Below, piece by piece: positions 30,130 through 38,651 of a stretch of DNA of 41,469 bases. A program made the position numbers and the translations under genes. This stretch comes from a virus: the IMG/VR virus record IMGVR_UViG_3300030090_001255, positions 1 to 41,469 of that record; one strand, written 5' to 3'. The notes beneath the pieces are model-generated. The model saw nothing but the letters and a program-made list of their open reading frames with translations, did not search any database and was not told where the DNA came from. The number at the start of each line of letters is the position of its first letter. The stretch's first letter is position 1.

Positions 30130-31949
30130 TAACTTCTCCTAAATATAAATGCTGCCATACTAGCTATTCTAGTTAGGATAACTGGCACGACAACTTCTTG
30201 TGCTTTTTCTTTTTGGTCAGATGTCATATCACCTGACAAATCAGAAAGGTTTATTTCCTTTAAGTCTATGTCCACCAGTGTTTCTATTGGGTTCTCTATA
30301 AAATTTTCAAACTGAACTTCAGTAACTACATCAGCTAGTGTGTAATCTTCTACGTCTGCATTCTCTACAGCACGCTCTACATATTCTTCTACGGCCTCAG
30401 CTACGGCTTCGTCTGACTTAACAGCCTCTGCAATGATTTCAACATCTTCAGTTTCAACTTGTAATACCTCAGCAACAACTTCAACTTGCTCCTCTGTAAG
30501 GTCTTCAACATTGTCTATAGCCTCCTCTACAATTTCTTGTACAACTTCTTGTACTTCTTCAGATACATCTTCTAAGTTCTGTACACCTACATCATTTACT
30601 TCTTCAAGTACTTCTATAACTTCTTCAGTGGTGGCTTCTTCAACAACAATAGTTTCTATAACTTCTTCTACTTCAGCTACCTCAACAGCTATTTCTTCTT
30701 CAGTAAGTTCTACAGGTTCTTCTTCAACATCTTCCTGTATTGGCTCATCCAAAACTTCCTCATCAGTCTCAGATAAAACTTCGGCCTCATCAATAATAAT
30801 TTCTTCTTCAATTTCTTCCTCTTCTATTACTACGATAATTATATCATCAGGTATATCTAACTCTATAATTTCTTCTTCAATTACAATTTCTTCTAATTCT
30901 TCTAACTCTTGTATTACATCAATAAGCTCTTCGATTTCTTCTTCAGATAAATCTTCAAGAGGTATTATGCTATCTTCTAGTTCTTCAAGTATAAGAAGTT
31001 CTTCTTCAGCCTCTAAAATTTCAGCTTCTAAAATAGCTATTTCTTCTTCGGTGAGTTCTTCACTATCCTCGACCTCAACATCTTCTTCTTGAATTGTTTC
31101 TTCTCCGAGGTCGTCATCTCGTAGTATCTCTTCGTCCAACTCATCTTCTATCTCCTCTTCTTCGATAATATCAACAACAACATCAGGTACGTCAGTGCAA
31201 TCAGAGGGCTGATAACCAAACCAATCTCCACTTTCTATGGCTTCCAAATATTGTTTATACGATAAAGGGTTACCTGGGTGTTCACAACCGTATTCATCCC
31301 ACGCCAAATACGTTGTAACATTGTCTTCAACGACATCCTCTGCTTTGGGTAAGGTTGTGCTAGTTGTTGTCGTACTAGGTGGCGTGTTATCAGGTATATC
31401 ATATTTATAGTATACATTATCTATAAGCCACCAATCAGTAATTCCTTCTATGACTATCTCTGTAATAAAGGTCTCTACTGTTTCTGCTACTGCAAATACT
31501 TTACTTCCTGCTACTTCCATATCCGTATTTACATCTAGTGTAAAGTTTTCTGATGCACCATTGTCATAATACACAACACCTGATACACCACCTTCTTGGT
31601 CTATAGCAGCATAATTAAAACCTACTTCGTATGGTTCGTTAGGAAATGCAATGGTAAGACTGTCTGAACTACCTCTTATACCTAATTGAAATCTGTCATT
31701 ACCAAAGTATATACTTTGAAAACAATCCATATCTTCTATACCTATAAGGCCTGCTTCTTCTGTGCTAGCACAATCAGGACTTTGTGAAGTAGCAGCACTT
31801 ACTACTGTGTCACTAGCTCCATATACAAATGTAATATCTGTATTTATTTCTTGATTATCAAATGTTTCTGTAACTGTAGTTTCTTCTGCTATAGAATGTA
31901 AGGGTACGGCTAGCACTAAAGCTGCAGCTATCGCTGCTAACTTTCTCAC
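30129..31949 (-). CDS. Secreted, highly acidic protein with lectin-like domain
   Basis: 606 residues. A signal peptide (MRKLAAIAAALVLAVPLHSIA, cleavage near 20) leads to a beta-rich domain up to about 190 that looks like a jelly-roll or carbohydrate-binding fold (EVGFNYAAIDQEGG ... GITDWWLIDNVYYKY). Next come a TTTTSTTLP linker and a Cys pair, then about 350 residues with an extreme share of Glu and Asp in EEI/EEV-like repeats, and finally a hydrophobic segment (VVPVILTRIASMAAFIF) and RRS. It is probably displayed on the host surface or in the periplasm/envelope. Possible roles: superinfection exclusion, lysis timing, particle coating. Confidence 0.8.
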   Translation of the reverse strand: MRKLAAIAAALVLAVPLHSIAEETTVTETFDNQEINTDITFVYGASDTVVSAATSQSPDCASTEEAGLIGIEDMDCFQSIYFGNDRFQLGIRGSSDSLTIAFPNEPYEVGFNYAAIDQEGGVSGVVYYDNGASENFTLDVNTDMEVAGSKVFAVAETVETFITEIVIEGITDWWLIDNVYYKYDIPDNTPPSTTTTSTTLPKAEDVVEDNVTTYLAWDEYGCEHPGNPLSYKQYLEAIESGDWFGYQPSDCTDVPDVVVDIIEEEEIEDELDEEILRDDDLGEETIQEEDVEVEDSEELTEEEIAILEAEILEAEEELLILEELEDSIIPLEDLSEEEIEELIDVIQELEELEEIVIEEEIIELDIPDDIIIVVIEEEEIEEEIIIDEAEVLSETDEEVLDEPIQEDVEEEPVELTEEEIAVEVAEVEEVIETIVVEEATTEEVIEVLEEVNDVGVQNLEDVSEEVQEVVQEIVEEAIDNVEDLTEEQVEVVAEVLQVETEDVEIIAEAVKSDEAVAEAVEEYVERAVENADVEDYTLADVVTEVQFENFIENPIETLVDIDLKEINLSDLSGDMTSDQKEKAQEVVVPVILTRIASMAAFIFRRS

Positions 31950-32152
31950 ATTAAGTTATTGATTAACACCACCAGTGCCGAGATTGCAACCAACCAACCC
32001 GATAACTCTTGCCTTGATATTTTTTGATTTACCTTTTCGTGTAACTCATCTATACGTTTATTTATATCTTGTTGTCCCTCCAATATAAGATTTAACATTT
32101 CTTTCTGTGTAAAGCCGTTGCCGTTAGAAGATGTCATCTCTATCCCAATCAT
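31946..32152 (-). CDS. XhlA-like single-membrane protein
   Basis: 68 residues, or 63 from the internal ATG (MTSSNGNG). A helical, coiled-coil-like part (EGQQDINKRIDELHEKVNQK) is followed by one transmembrane segment (SGWLVAISALVVLINNLM) at the C-terminus. This is the build of XhlA-type lysis accessory proteins. It overlaps the acidic-protein gene by four bases and the upstream 52-residue frame. Confidence 0.68.
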   Translation of the reverse strand: MIGIEMTSSNGNGFTQKEMLNLILEGQQDINKRIDELHEKVNQKISRQELSGWLVAISALVVLINNLM

Positions 32153-32282
32153 CTTGCCAATTCCACTTATCAGTCTTGTAGTGATAAGGTGCTTTCTGCG
32201 ACTTACCTGTTAAAAATTTATATAGATTACCATAGTTTTCTATAACTAAAACAATGAGTATTAAGTATATGAGTAAATCCAT
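32124..32282 (-). CDS. Small membrane-anchored protein (52 aa)
   Basis: A 52-residue frame beginning MDLLIYLILIVLVIENYGNL, with one hydrophobic segment, then a polar Trp/Asp-rich tail (KTDKWNWQDDWDRDDIF). It overlaps the XhlA-like gene by 29 bases. It fills a gap between the 81-residue gene and the XhlA-like gene exactly and its composition is protein-like. Function unknown, probably in the envelope. Confidence 0.6.
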   Translation of the reverse strand: MDLLIYLILIVLVIENYGNLYKFLTGKSQKAPYHYKTDKWNWQDDWDRDDIF

Positions 32283-32290
32283 AAATCGGA

Positions 32291-32536
32291 TTATATCATA
32301 TCCTCCAGTAGGTTTATAAGCAATTCTATATAATCTTGATGTGTACTGTCTAATGTAATGCTGTCATCTACTTTAGCTAGCTCTATTGCTTTATATAAAG
32401 TATCACCGTCTATGTACGTTATTGTGTAAGGGTCAGGAAGCAAATCATAATCAGGAGGATTTTTAACAAACTCACTTTCTATTAACCATTCATCCAGTGC
32501 TTCTATCATTGTCAAACTCTTTAACTGCTTTGTCAT
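32291..32536 (-). CDS. Small acidic protein of unknown function
   Basis: 81 residues from 32536, or about 72 from the internal ATG (MIEALDEWLI) that overlaps the upstream stop closely and is preferred by spacing. Acidic, with a helical end (DYIELLINLLEDMI). Not recognised. Lies between the DUF6065-like gene and the small membrane genes. Confidence 0.62.
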   Translation of the reverse strand: MTKQLKSLTMIEALDEWLIESEFVKNPPDYDLLPDPYTITYIDGDTLYKAIELAKVDDSITLDSTHQDYIELLINLLEDMI

Positions 32537-33215
32537 AGTACATTCTACTAGTAGCTATTACTGATGCTGCTTCATCTCTAAATACTTGGTCAGTCTGTTC
32601 TGTAGCTTTTATTACATCTAGTTCAAATGTATCATCTATAGGAACAACAGATATGTGTATGAGAGGAGTACCTTCTGTTACTTGCAATACTTCTCCTACT
32701 TCCATTGGTCTATTTATTTCAAACGGAAAGTTTACTTGACCATACGCATCAGTTCTAACAAGGCCTGATAAAAACTTAATAGGCCTATCTTCGTAGTGCC
32801 AAAAGGGGTCATTAAATATTACACCCCAACCAGGTGGTGTTTTAAATTGCCAAGGTGATACAAGTTTGAATGCACCTCCACCAACTAATGGTGTAACAGG
32901 TGAGCCTTCTATTTGATATTGTGAATGACCATCAAGTGCTGTAGGTAGAGGGCCTTGGCCTATCTGCCAAAGTATATCGTCTTCTGTCCTAGTAAACTCT
33001 AACCAAGACCAAGAAGGCATTATGTAACCATAGTTAATTATGTCACGAATAGCAGGACAAGTTTTAATGTTTCCTGAATTAGCTAAACTTACATAGTTAC
33101 TATCACGTTTCAGTGTTTTCCACCAAGCAGGTGGTGCTTGTTTTGCAGGAACAATAGGATGTGCGTCTACTATCCAGTTTAAATCTTGATATATAGGTAT
33201 AACTTCTAGTTTCAT
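32490..33215 (-). CDS. DUF6065-like protein
   Basis: 241 residues. It has the order I associate with DUF6065: APPAWWKTL near 27, a TCPAIRDIINYGY motif (52-64), then FKLVSPWQFKTPPGWGVIF (117-135), GLVRTDAYG and VNFPFEINRP. Such proteins occur in marine phages beside tail-fibre genes and their function is unknown; a structural or modifying role is possible. It overlaps the next gene by four bases. The neighbouring 225-residue gene seems related, which suggests a duplicated pair. Confidence 0.68.
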   Translation of the reverse strand: MKLEVIPIYQDLNWIVDAHPIVPAKQAPPAWWKTLKRDSNYVSLANSGNIKTCPAIRDIINYGYIMPSWSWLEFTRTEDDILWQIGQGPLPTALDGHSQYQIEGSPVTPLVGGGAFKLVSPWQFKTPPGWGVIFNDPFWHYEDRPIKFLSGLVRTDAYGQVNFPFEINRPMEVGEVLQVTEGTPLIHISVVPIDDTFELDVIKATEQTDQVFRDEAASVIATSRMYYDKAVKEFDNDRSTG

Positions 33216-33889
33216 AGCAGTTTCTTTGGCCTTCTTTTTATCACTGTATTATATACTTTAGTAGTATTGTTTCTTAATTTTGTAATGTTCTTTACCTCTC
33301 TACACATAGCCCACATTTCATCAGTCATAAGTTTATACTCTACATCTACAGGCCTGTTAAAGTATAAAAGCATAAAAGGTTTATCAACACTCCACTCAAA
33401 ACTAGCTTGTTTCTTTTTATCTGTTACTTCTACTGCAAAATTTAACATTCTGTTCCAACTGTAAATATTGAACGAACCTGGTACAAATGTACAGTTATCC
33501 ATTTTTAAATCTGTTCCAGGTAATAATGATATTTCAATATCTTTAGTATCTGTAAAAAGTATATAAGGTACTATACATTGAAGTGTAAGAACACCATATA
33601 CTTCTTGTTTTGTTACATTTATAAAATTAAATATATCTTGACCTAATTGACCTGCAGTATTGCTACCTGTAAACTCTGTTTCCATAAGGCCTGATACAGG
33701 ATTGTATATCCACTTAACATCTAAAGGAGCATTAACTGCATATAATCTATTGTTAGCTATCTGTACAGCAGGACAACCATACGTATTTTTGTTATATAGA
33801 TATGGTTCACTAAATATACTTGTTGGATAACTATAACCTCTGTCTAATGAATAAACTACTTTGGATTTTTTGTATCTATTAAATAGCAT
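33212..33889 (-). CDS. Second DUF6065-like / related protein
   Basis: 225 residues: YGCPAVQIANNRLYAVNAPL (38-57), then beta-rich segments and KPFMLLYFNRPVDVEYKLM, with a basic tail (KRRPKKLL). The CPA..N.L.. and PF/FNRP motifs resemble the adjacent 241-residue protein, so I read them as distant relatives. It overlaps that gene by four bases. Function unknown; lies in the fibre/adhesin region. Confidence 0.6.
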   Translation of the reverse strand: MLFNRYKKSKVVYSLDRGYSYPTSIFSEPYLYNKNTYGCPAVQIANNRLYAVNAPLDVKWIYNPVSGLMETEFTGSNTAGQLGQDIFNFINVTKQEVYGVLTLQCIVPYILFTDTKDIEISLLPGTDLKMDNCTFVPGSFNIYSWNRMLNFAVEVTDKKKQASFEWSVDKPFMLLYFNRPVDVEYKLMTDEMWAMCREVKNITKLRNNTTKVYNTVIKRRPKKLL

Positions 33890-33905
33890 ACTCCACCTTT
33901 ATTTT

Positions 33906-34226
33906 TTACTCTTCAGTATGTAAAACCCATTGTGTATTTTCTTCGTCCCAATCCCACCATTGGTTCTCTAATATTTCATCTGTTGGGTAATCTATAGGTG
34001 GTTTCCATTCCCATTCACTTTCATTCCAAACCCAACTTGGAAAAGGTCCACTAGCAGGTTTAGTAAGTTTTTTATCTTCAGCCCATATGTCGCCTATGAC
34101 TACTATATTGCTACCTGGTGCCAGTGAAAATGTATCACCAGGATTTTCTAAAGATAAGAAGTCGTCTATTGTATCTCCGACTAGAATATTTTTTACAACG
34201 TTATCAGGCCCTATGTGTACAATCAT
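33906..34226 (-). CDS. Short tail-associated protein
   Basis: 106 residues. A beta-rich N-terminal part is followed by SWVWNESEWEWKPPIDYP (64-82) and WWDWDEENTQWVLHTEE. The W-N-E...W-PP...YP...W-D-E repeat-like pattern is common in marine phage tail-fibre associated proteins. It overlaps the glycine-rich gene by one base. Likely a minor fibre or chaperone component. Confidence 0.65.
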   Translation of the reverse strand: MIVHIGPDNVVKNILVGDTIDDFLSLENPGDTFSLAPGSNIVVIGDIWAEDKKLTKPASGPFPSWVWNESEWEWKPPIDYPTDEILENQWWDWDEENTQWVLHTEE

Positions 34227-35110
34227 TAAAGTTTTTTTACTTTCTTTATAGTAGTTACGTTACCTGCAAGTGTTGGTTGGTCATACTTTAATATTTGCAT
34301 ACGACCTGCTGAACCGTGACCACCTGAGTTACTGCTACTGTCATTCTTTCTACTACCTCCACCTGAGCCATAGCCACCTCCGTTGTTAGGTGTGTTGCCA
34401 CCATTCCCTCCAACGTTTGTGTTACCTACATCTCCTCCTCCACCTGAACCATAAAAACCTTGTTGACCTCCACCTGCACAGTAGTTTTCTCCTAGAAAAG
34501 CAAAGCCATCTCCACCGCCTTGTGCACCATTAGCACCAGTTAAGTCAGAACCCATACCTCCTCCACCACCGCCCATATAGCTGTTGTTGTTAGTTTTAGG
34601 GCCGCCATTTCCACCTATGTTACCTGTTGGTGTAGTATTGTTATCTGCTCCTGAGCCACCTCCGCAGCCACCTGAACCACCTGCTTGGCCCTGTCCTGCA
34701 CCACGACCACCACCTGCTACAGATATATTTGATAAAGTATTTTTATTATTTGATTGAGCTATAAAAGTTGCAGCATTCATACTTGTAGTGCCACCATTAC
34801 CACCATTTAAGAATTGACCTGAGTTAGCACCACTACCTTGAGAGCCTATTGTAATATTAGAAGTACCGCTAAATTGTACGCCTTCAAAGAATACAGCCCC
34901 TGCTGCACCTCCTCCACCTGCACGCCAACCTCCGCCACCTGCACCACCACCAACGGCAAACACTTGGTATTTGGTGTTATTGCTATCAGGTGCAAATGAG
35001 CCATTACTATTGTTCGTTTGAACAAGTGTCATAGCTTTTGCATTGAGGTCATCACCTCTGCTTATATGTGCAGAAGCACCATCATTTAATGCTAGTCTTT
35101 TAAAACCCAT
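34226..35110 (-). CDS. Glycine-rich tail adhesin
   Basis: 294 residues. After an N-terminal attachment-like segment (MGFKRLALNDGASAHISRGD) comes a long low-complexity region with repeated GGxGG (GGGAGGGGWRAGGGGAAGAV; GGNGGNTPNNGGGYGSGGG). This is the build of polyglycine-II adhesins such as phage S16 gp38-type receptor binders. It is a strong candidate for host recognition, and the glycine loops are the part likely to vary between relatives. The last residues are basic (TTIKKVKKL). Confidence 0.78.
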   Translation of the reverse strand: MGFKRLALNDGASAHISRGDDLNAKAMTLVQTNNSNGSFAPDSNNTKYQVFAVGGGAGGGGWRAGGGGAAGAVFFEGVQFSGTSNITIGSQGSGANSGQFLNGGNGGTTSMNAATFIAQSNNKNTLSNISVAGGGRGAGQGQAGGSGGCGGGSGADNNTTPTGNIGGNGGPKTNNNSYMGGGGGGMGSDLTGANGAQGGGDGFAFLGENYCAGGGQQGFYGSGGGGDVGNTNVGGNGGNTPNNGGGYGSGGGSRKNDSSSNSGGHGSAGRMQILKYDQPTLAGNVTTIKKVKKL

Positions 35111-35122
35111 TAGTTTCTCCGA

Positions 35123-35449
35123 TTATGTGATTTGTGTTCCAAAAGCATTTATTGAAACATTAGTATCACTACCATAAAGTTGCAGTGCTTCTCCTGTTGC
35201 TAAAGTTATACCTAAAGTCATTGTTACTACATCATTTGCAGCAATAGATGTATCATAGGCTAAGTAACTTGCATCAGCAGTTCCTGAACCACCACTAGGA
35301 AAAACACTTATTCTAAATGTTTTCGCAGAGGAAGCTCTGTTTGCAACAACTATAGATGAAACAATAGCACTTGTGCTAGCAGGCACAGTATAAGTGGTAG
35401 CGGATGTACCACCTGCGTGTTGTTTCAATATCTTATATTCGTTTGCCAT
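35123..35449 (-). CDS. Small beta-rich tail protein
   Basis: 108 residues, Ser/Thr/Ala-rich and beta-rich: MANEYKILKQHAGGTSATTY, then AIVSSIVVANRASSAKTFR and a final GEALQLYGSDTNVSINAFG. This short Ig-like pattern recurs in marine phages near tail fibres. It may decorate the tail or fibre. No enzymatic motif. Confidence 0.7.
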   Translation of the reverse strand: MANEYKILKQHAGGTSATTYTVPASTSAIVSSIVVANRASSAKTFRISVFPSGGSGTADASYLAYDTSIAANDVVTMTLGITLATGEALQLYGSDTNVSINAFGTQIT

Positions 35450-35476
35450 ATATCTCCTATATTATCATATTTTATC

Positions 35477-35677
35477 TTATGCACCTAATAATAGCATTTC
35501 ATCCACATCTAGGTACTGTAATGCGAAACCTGTATCAGACCATAACATTAATTGTAAATCTACATTTAATGATACAGTTGCTTCAGGCAATAAATCTATA
35601 TCTTCGTCTATAGGTAAGTTACCAATAGTATCTATTACTAAACTTCCACCTTCTTTGAGCATCATTAACATACCCAT
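35477..35677 (-). CDS. Short virion-region protein
   Basis: 66 residues, MGMLMMLKEGGSLVIDTIGN ... DLLPEATVSLNVDLQLMLW, ending LLLGA. The last residues resemble the end of the preceding 333-residue protein (LLMGA), which hints at a shared attachment tail. Unrecognised; start overlaps none of the neighbours. Confidence 0.55.
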   Translation of the reverse strand: MGMLMMLKEGGSLVIDTIGNLPIDEDIDLLPEATVSLNVDLQLMLWSDTGFALQYLDVDEMLLLGA

Positions 35678-35678
35678 A

Positions 35679-36680
35679 TTATGCTCCCATCAATAAGAAA
35701 CCGTGGATGTCACCACCGCCACCACCTGATGAGTATAAGTTTATAGCACCATCTCCACCCATACCGCTATGACTAGAACAATAATAATAAAGTGTTGATG
35801 TAGCTCCTGCTATACCTAAAGTTTCAGGTGTAATCTCTATTGTTGTAGATGAACCTGAACTACCTGGTGTACCTGCAGTTGTTACGTTAGTTGTAAACTC
35901 TGAACCACTGTTATGCGAACCATCTTGCGTTAATGAAAATTTAAAGTTGTGAGTTGCTAGTGAACTGTCAGATGTATCAAACTTATATTTAAAACCTATC
36001 TTGAATATAAAATTAGATGACCTAGTTCCTGCACCTGAATCTGTACCTGATAAAAAGTAAAATACATTTTGTGAACCTGAACCATCATCAGCTACTTTGA
36101 CTGTTATAGGTACTGTAAGTGTTACTGCACCTGCTGATATATTGTCTATCTGTGTTTGTATTGCAGAAGATACACCATCAAGGTAACCAAACTCTGTATT
36201 AGATACATTTCCGTTGTGTATTTTAGAGGCATCTATAGCAGCACTAGCATTGACATCTGCGTTGACAATAACACCACTACCAAAACTTGTAGCTATATCT
36301 TGCGTTGAACTGCTTATAGTACCTGTTATATCTCCAGTAAGTGCTATGTCATTTACTCTGTCGTGAATATCTTCAAACATTTCACCTACAACGGCCATAC
36401 GTACAGTTGTACCGTCTACGTGTGTTGGGTCAGTAGTATATCTACCTTCTACATCTCTAGTCATAGCTGATACTGTTGTACCTGAAGATGCTGTTACTAA
36501 TACAACTTCTCTGTTAGAAGCATTATCAGGGTCTATTACTAAATAATACGGTGCAGCTATTGGAGTAGTTCCATTTGATGTAGGTGCTGCTGTAAGTGTA
36601 CAGTCATTAGCACCTGATGCTACAATACCATTTAGTGTTGTCTCAAAAAAGTTACTGTATGTAGCTGTCTGTAATGTCAT
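35679..36680 (-). CDS. Tail fibre-like protein with cupredoxin-like C-terminal motif
   Basis: 333 residues. A central segment has the fibre pattern AIDASKIHNGNVSNTEFGYLDGVSSAIQTQ. The C-terminal region ends in TLYYYCSSHSGMGG, the short Y-Y-C-S-x-H-S-G-M signature seen in plastocyanin-like domains of marine phage fibres, then GGGGGDIHGFLLMGA. These features point to a structural fibre or appendage. Cys and His of that motif could bind copper, but that is unproven. Adjacent to the nozzle gene. Confidence 0.75.
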   Translation of the reverse strand: MTLQTATYSNFFETTLNGIVASGANDCTLTAAPTSNGTTPIAAPYYLVIDPDNASNREVVLVTASSGTTVSAMTRDVEGRYTTDPTHVDGTTVRMAVVGEMFEDIHDRVNDIALTGDITGTISSSTQDIATSFGSGVIVNADVNASAAIDASKIHNGNVSNTEFGYLDGVSSAIQTQIDNISAGAVTLTVPITVKVADDGSGSQNVFYFLSGTDSGAGTRSSNFIFKIGFKYKFDTSDSSLATHNFKFSLTQDGSHNSGSEFTTNVTTAGTPGSSGSSTTIEITPETLGIAGATSTLYYYCSSHSGMGGDGAINLYSSGGGGGDIHGFLLMGA

Positions 36681-38651
36681 TTATGCTCCAAATTTCAATA
36701 ATCCTAATTGCTGAATACCAAACACTTCTGTGCTAGTTACATCTGTTACAGTTTGCTGTCTAGTACCACGCACCGTAATTATAGCATACTGGGTTACACT
36801 TCCTCTTTCAACATTTGAATTTATTGGATAGCTTATTCTTTCTACCACACCACGGATAACTTCAGAAGGGTCAAATATTTCTAACGTAACAGATGCACCT
36901 TCTTTTGTACGTAACTCAGAATATATTGCTTCACCTAAACCTTTTACTTTTATAGGTTTACGATTAGGCCTTTCTACTCTATCTGATACATTTATAGGTA
37001 TTTGTGCAACTACAAGTTCAGGTCTTGCTAATGCACGAAACTGTACTGATTTTACTTTAGGTGTATTTATACCATCAGAAGTTTTAAGAACTACTTTACC
37101 TACTATAAACCTAGATACCTCAGCTATCTGTTTTTCAACGTCACCTGTACCTGTTGTTTGTACTATAGCCTCTATAAAACTTGAATCACTAGGATTATCT
37201 AATGCCTCAAATTTTGTAGAGTAAAATAATTCTGTTGAGGTATTAGAAGCTAAAGTTTGTGTAGACATCTCTGCACCTACAAATTGCTTTGCTTCAGCAG
37301 TAAAGAAATCTGCAGCAGATAACAATATATAACCTTCAGATTCAAATGCAGATGTTTCTAAATATACATCACTTGCTGCTATTACCACCATAAACTTACC
37401 TTCTACTTGTGTAATACCAGTAACAAATCCACCTGCACCCATCTTTATGTTTCTAGCAAAACCTGCAGTTGGTAAGTAATATCTCCACAAAAATGTTTCA
37501 CTACCGCTTTCTTTTACACCACAGTAAACACTATCTCTTGATACAAACATAAATTTAGGTGTAGTATCTACACCTGTAATATCCCATTCTTTTATTAATT
37601 GTCTTTGTGCTACAACGTATAAGTCATCAGCAGTAACTAGCTGAGCTGTATAAAACCTACCTACAGATTTTGTTTTTTCTTTTGTTCCAAAAAATACAAT
37701 ACCCTCAGATGCAGCTAATGAATGTACTTCTTCAAAAGGTATATTGGTCTGACCTTTTAGTGTCATAGTACCTGTTATATCTTTTATTGAAAATATATCC
37801 CCGCTTGTTGACGCAGCTAAAACCACAGAACCTGCATCTATCACAGATGTTATACTAAAACTATTATCAAACGTTACTATTGCACTAGCTTCTGTTAAAT
37901 CACTCGAATCCCAAGTTTGTCCTATAGGAGTTATACCCCACAAGTAACCTACAGTTCCATCATCACCTGATATAAACAACTGACCCTTAGCAAAATGTAT
38001 ACCTGTTAAACCATTTGAGGCCTGGTCTGTAGTTCTTACTACCCAGGAACTACCTGTAAATTCTATTAACTGTGAACCTGAAGTACCGTTAGCAGTTGTA
38101 GCATACATTCTGTCTCCTACTGCAACTAAACCTGTAAAGTTATGTGTAGCTCCTGTTGTACTAGATGATATTTCAGACCAAGATTCTGCTGATAAATCAT
38201 ACTTATGTATAGTTGTACCATCAGTTACGAATACATCTCCGTTTGTAATTTGTGCTAAGTAGTTATTATCAGCACTAAAACTTTGACTTTGTGTTGTTGT
38301 TGTATGTAGTAACTTGGCACTGTAAGCTGTTTCATCATCTGCGTGAAATACATCTACACCTTTGCTATCAAAAAATCTAGTTACATCTTTGGGATTGCCG
38401 TTAACTCTATGTGCTGTATCTAAACCTTGTCCACCTGAAAAGTTATTACGAGAAAACTTACGGCCTAAGTTAGATGTAAAATCTTCAGGATTTTGTTTAA
38501 CATTTATCTGTCCTTCTTGTACATCTGATGATTGTATCTGCATTTCTCTACCTGGACCAACAGCAGAACGTAATAATATATCATCTATTCTGACATCATA
38601 CCCATATCTTTTAGGGTTAGAAATATTAATAGTTGATGCAATTCTAGGCAT
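36681..38651 (-). CDS. Tail tubular / nozzle-like protein, beta-propeller pattern
   Basis: 656 residues. After an N-terminal arm there are several repeats of the kind GLVAVGDRMYATTANGTSGS or GIHFAKGQLFISGDDG, typical of beta-propeller blades; the C-terminal part is again beta-rich. It lies after the adaptor-like gene, as tail nozzles do in podoviruses. The assignment is by fold pattern and order; no sequence signature proves it. Overlaps the adaptor gene by one base. Confidence 0.65.
   Translation of the reverse strand: MPRIASTINISNPKRYGYDVRIDDILLRSAVGPGREMQIQSSDVQEGQINVKQNPEDFTSNLGRKFSRNNFSGGQGLDTAHRVNGNPKDVTRFFDSKGVDVFHADDETAYSAKLLHTTTTQSQSFSADNNYLAQITNGDVFVTDGTTIHKYDLSAESWSEISSSTTGATHNFTGLVAVGDRMYATTANGTSGSQLIEFTGSSWVVRTTDQASNGLTGIHFAKGQLFISGDDGTVGYLWGITPIGQTWDSSDLTEASAIVTFDNSFSITSVIDAGSVVLAASTSGDIFSIKDITGTMTLKGQTNIPFEEVHSLAASEGIVFFGTKEKTKSVGRFYTAQLVTADDLYVVAQRQLIKEWDITGVDTTPKFMFVSRDSVYCGVKESGSETFLWRYYLPTAGFARNIKMGAGGFVTGITQVEGKFMVVIAASDVYLETSAFESEGYILLSAADFFTAEAKQFVGAEMSTQTLASNTSTELFYSTKFEALDNPSDSSFIEAIVQTTGTGDVEKQIAEVSRFIVGKVVLKTSDGINTPKVKSVQFRALARPELVVAQIPINVSDRVERPNRKPIKVKGLGEAIYSELRTKEGASVTLEIFDPSEVIRGVVERISYPINSNVERGSVTQYAIITVRGTRQQTVTDVTSTEVFGIQQLGLLKFGA

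Noticed and set aside
30433-31092. 219-residue plus-strand Ser/Thr-rich frame
   Set aside because: It is the mirror of the Glu-rich repeats of the secreted acidic protein; GAA/GAG repeats on one strand give TTC/TCT-like Ser codons on the other. No ribosome site or protein-like composition.
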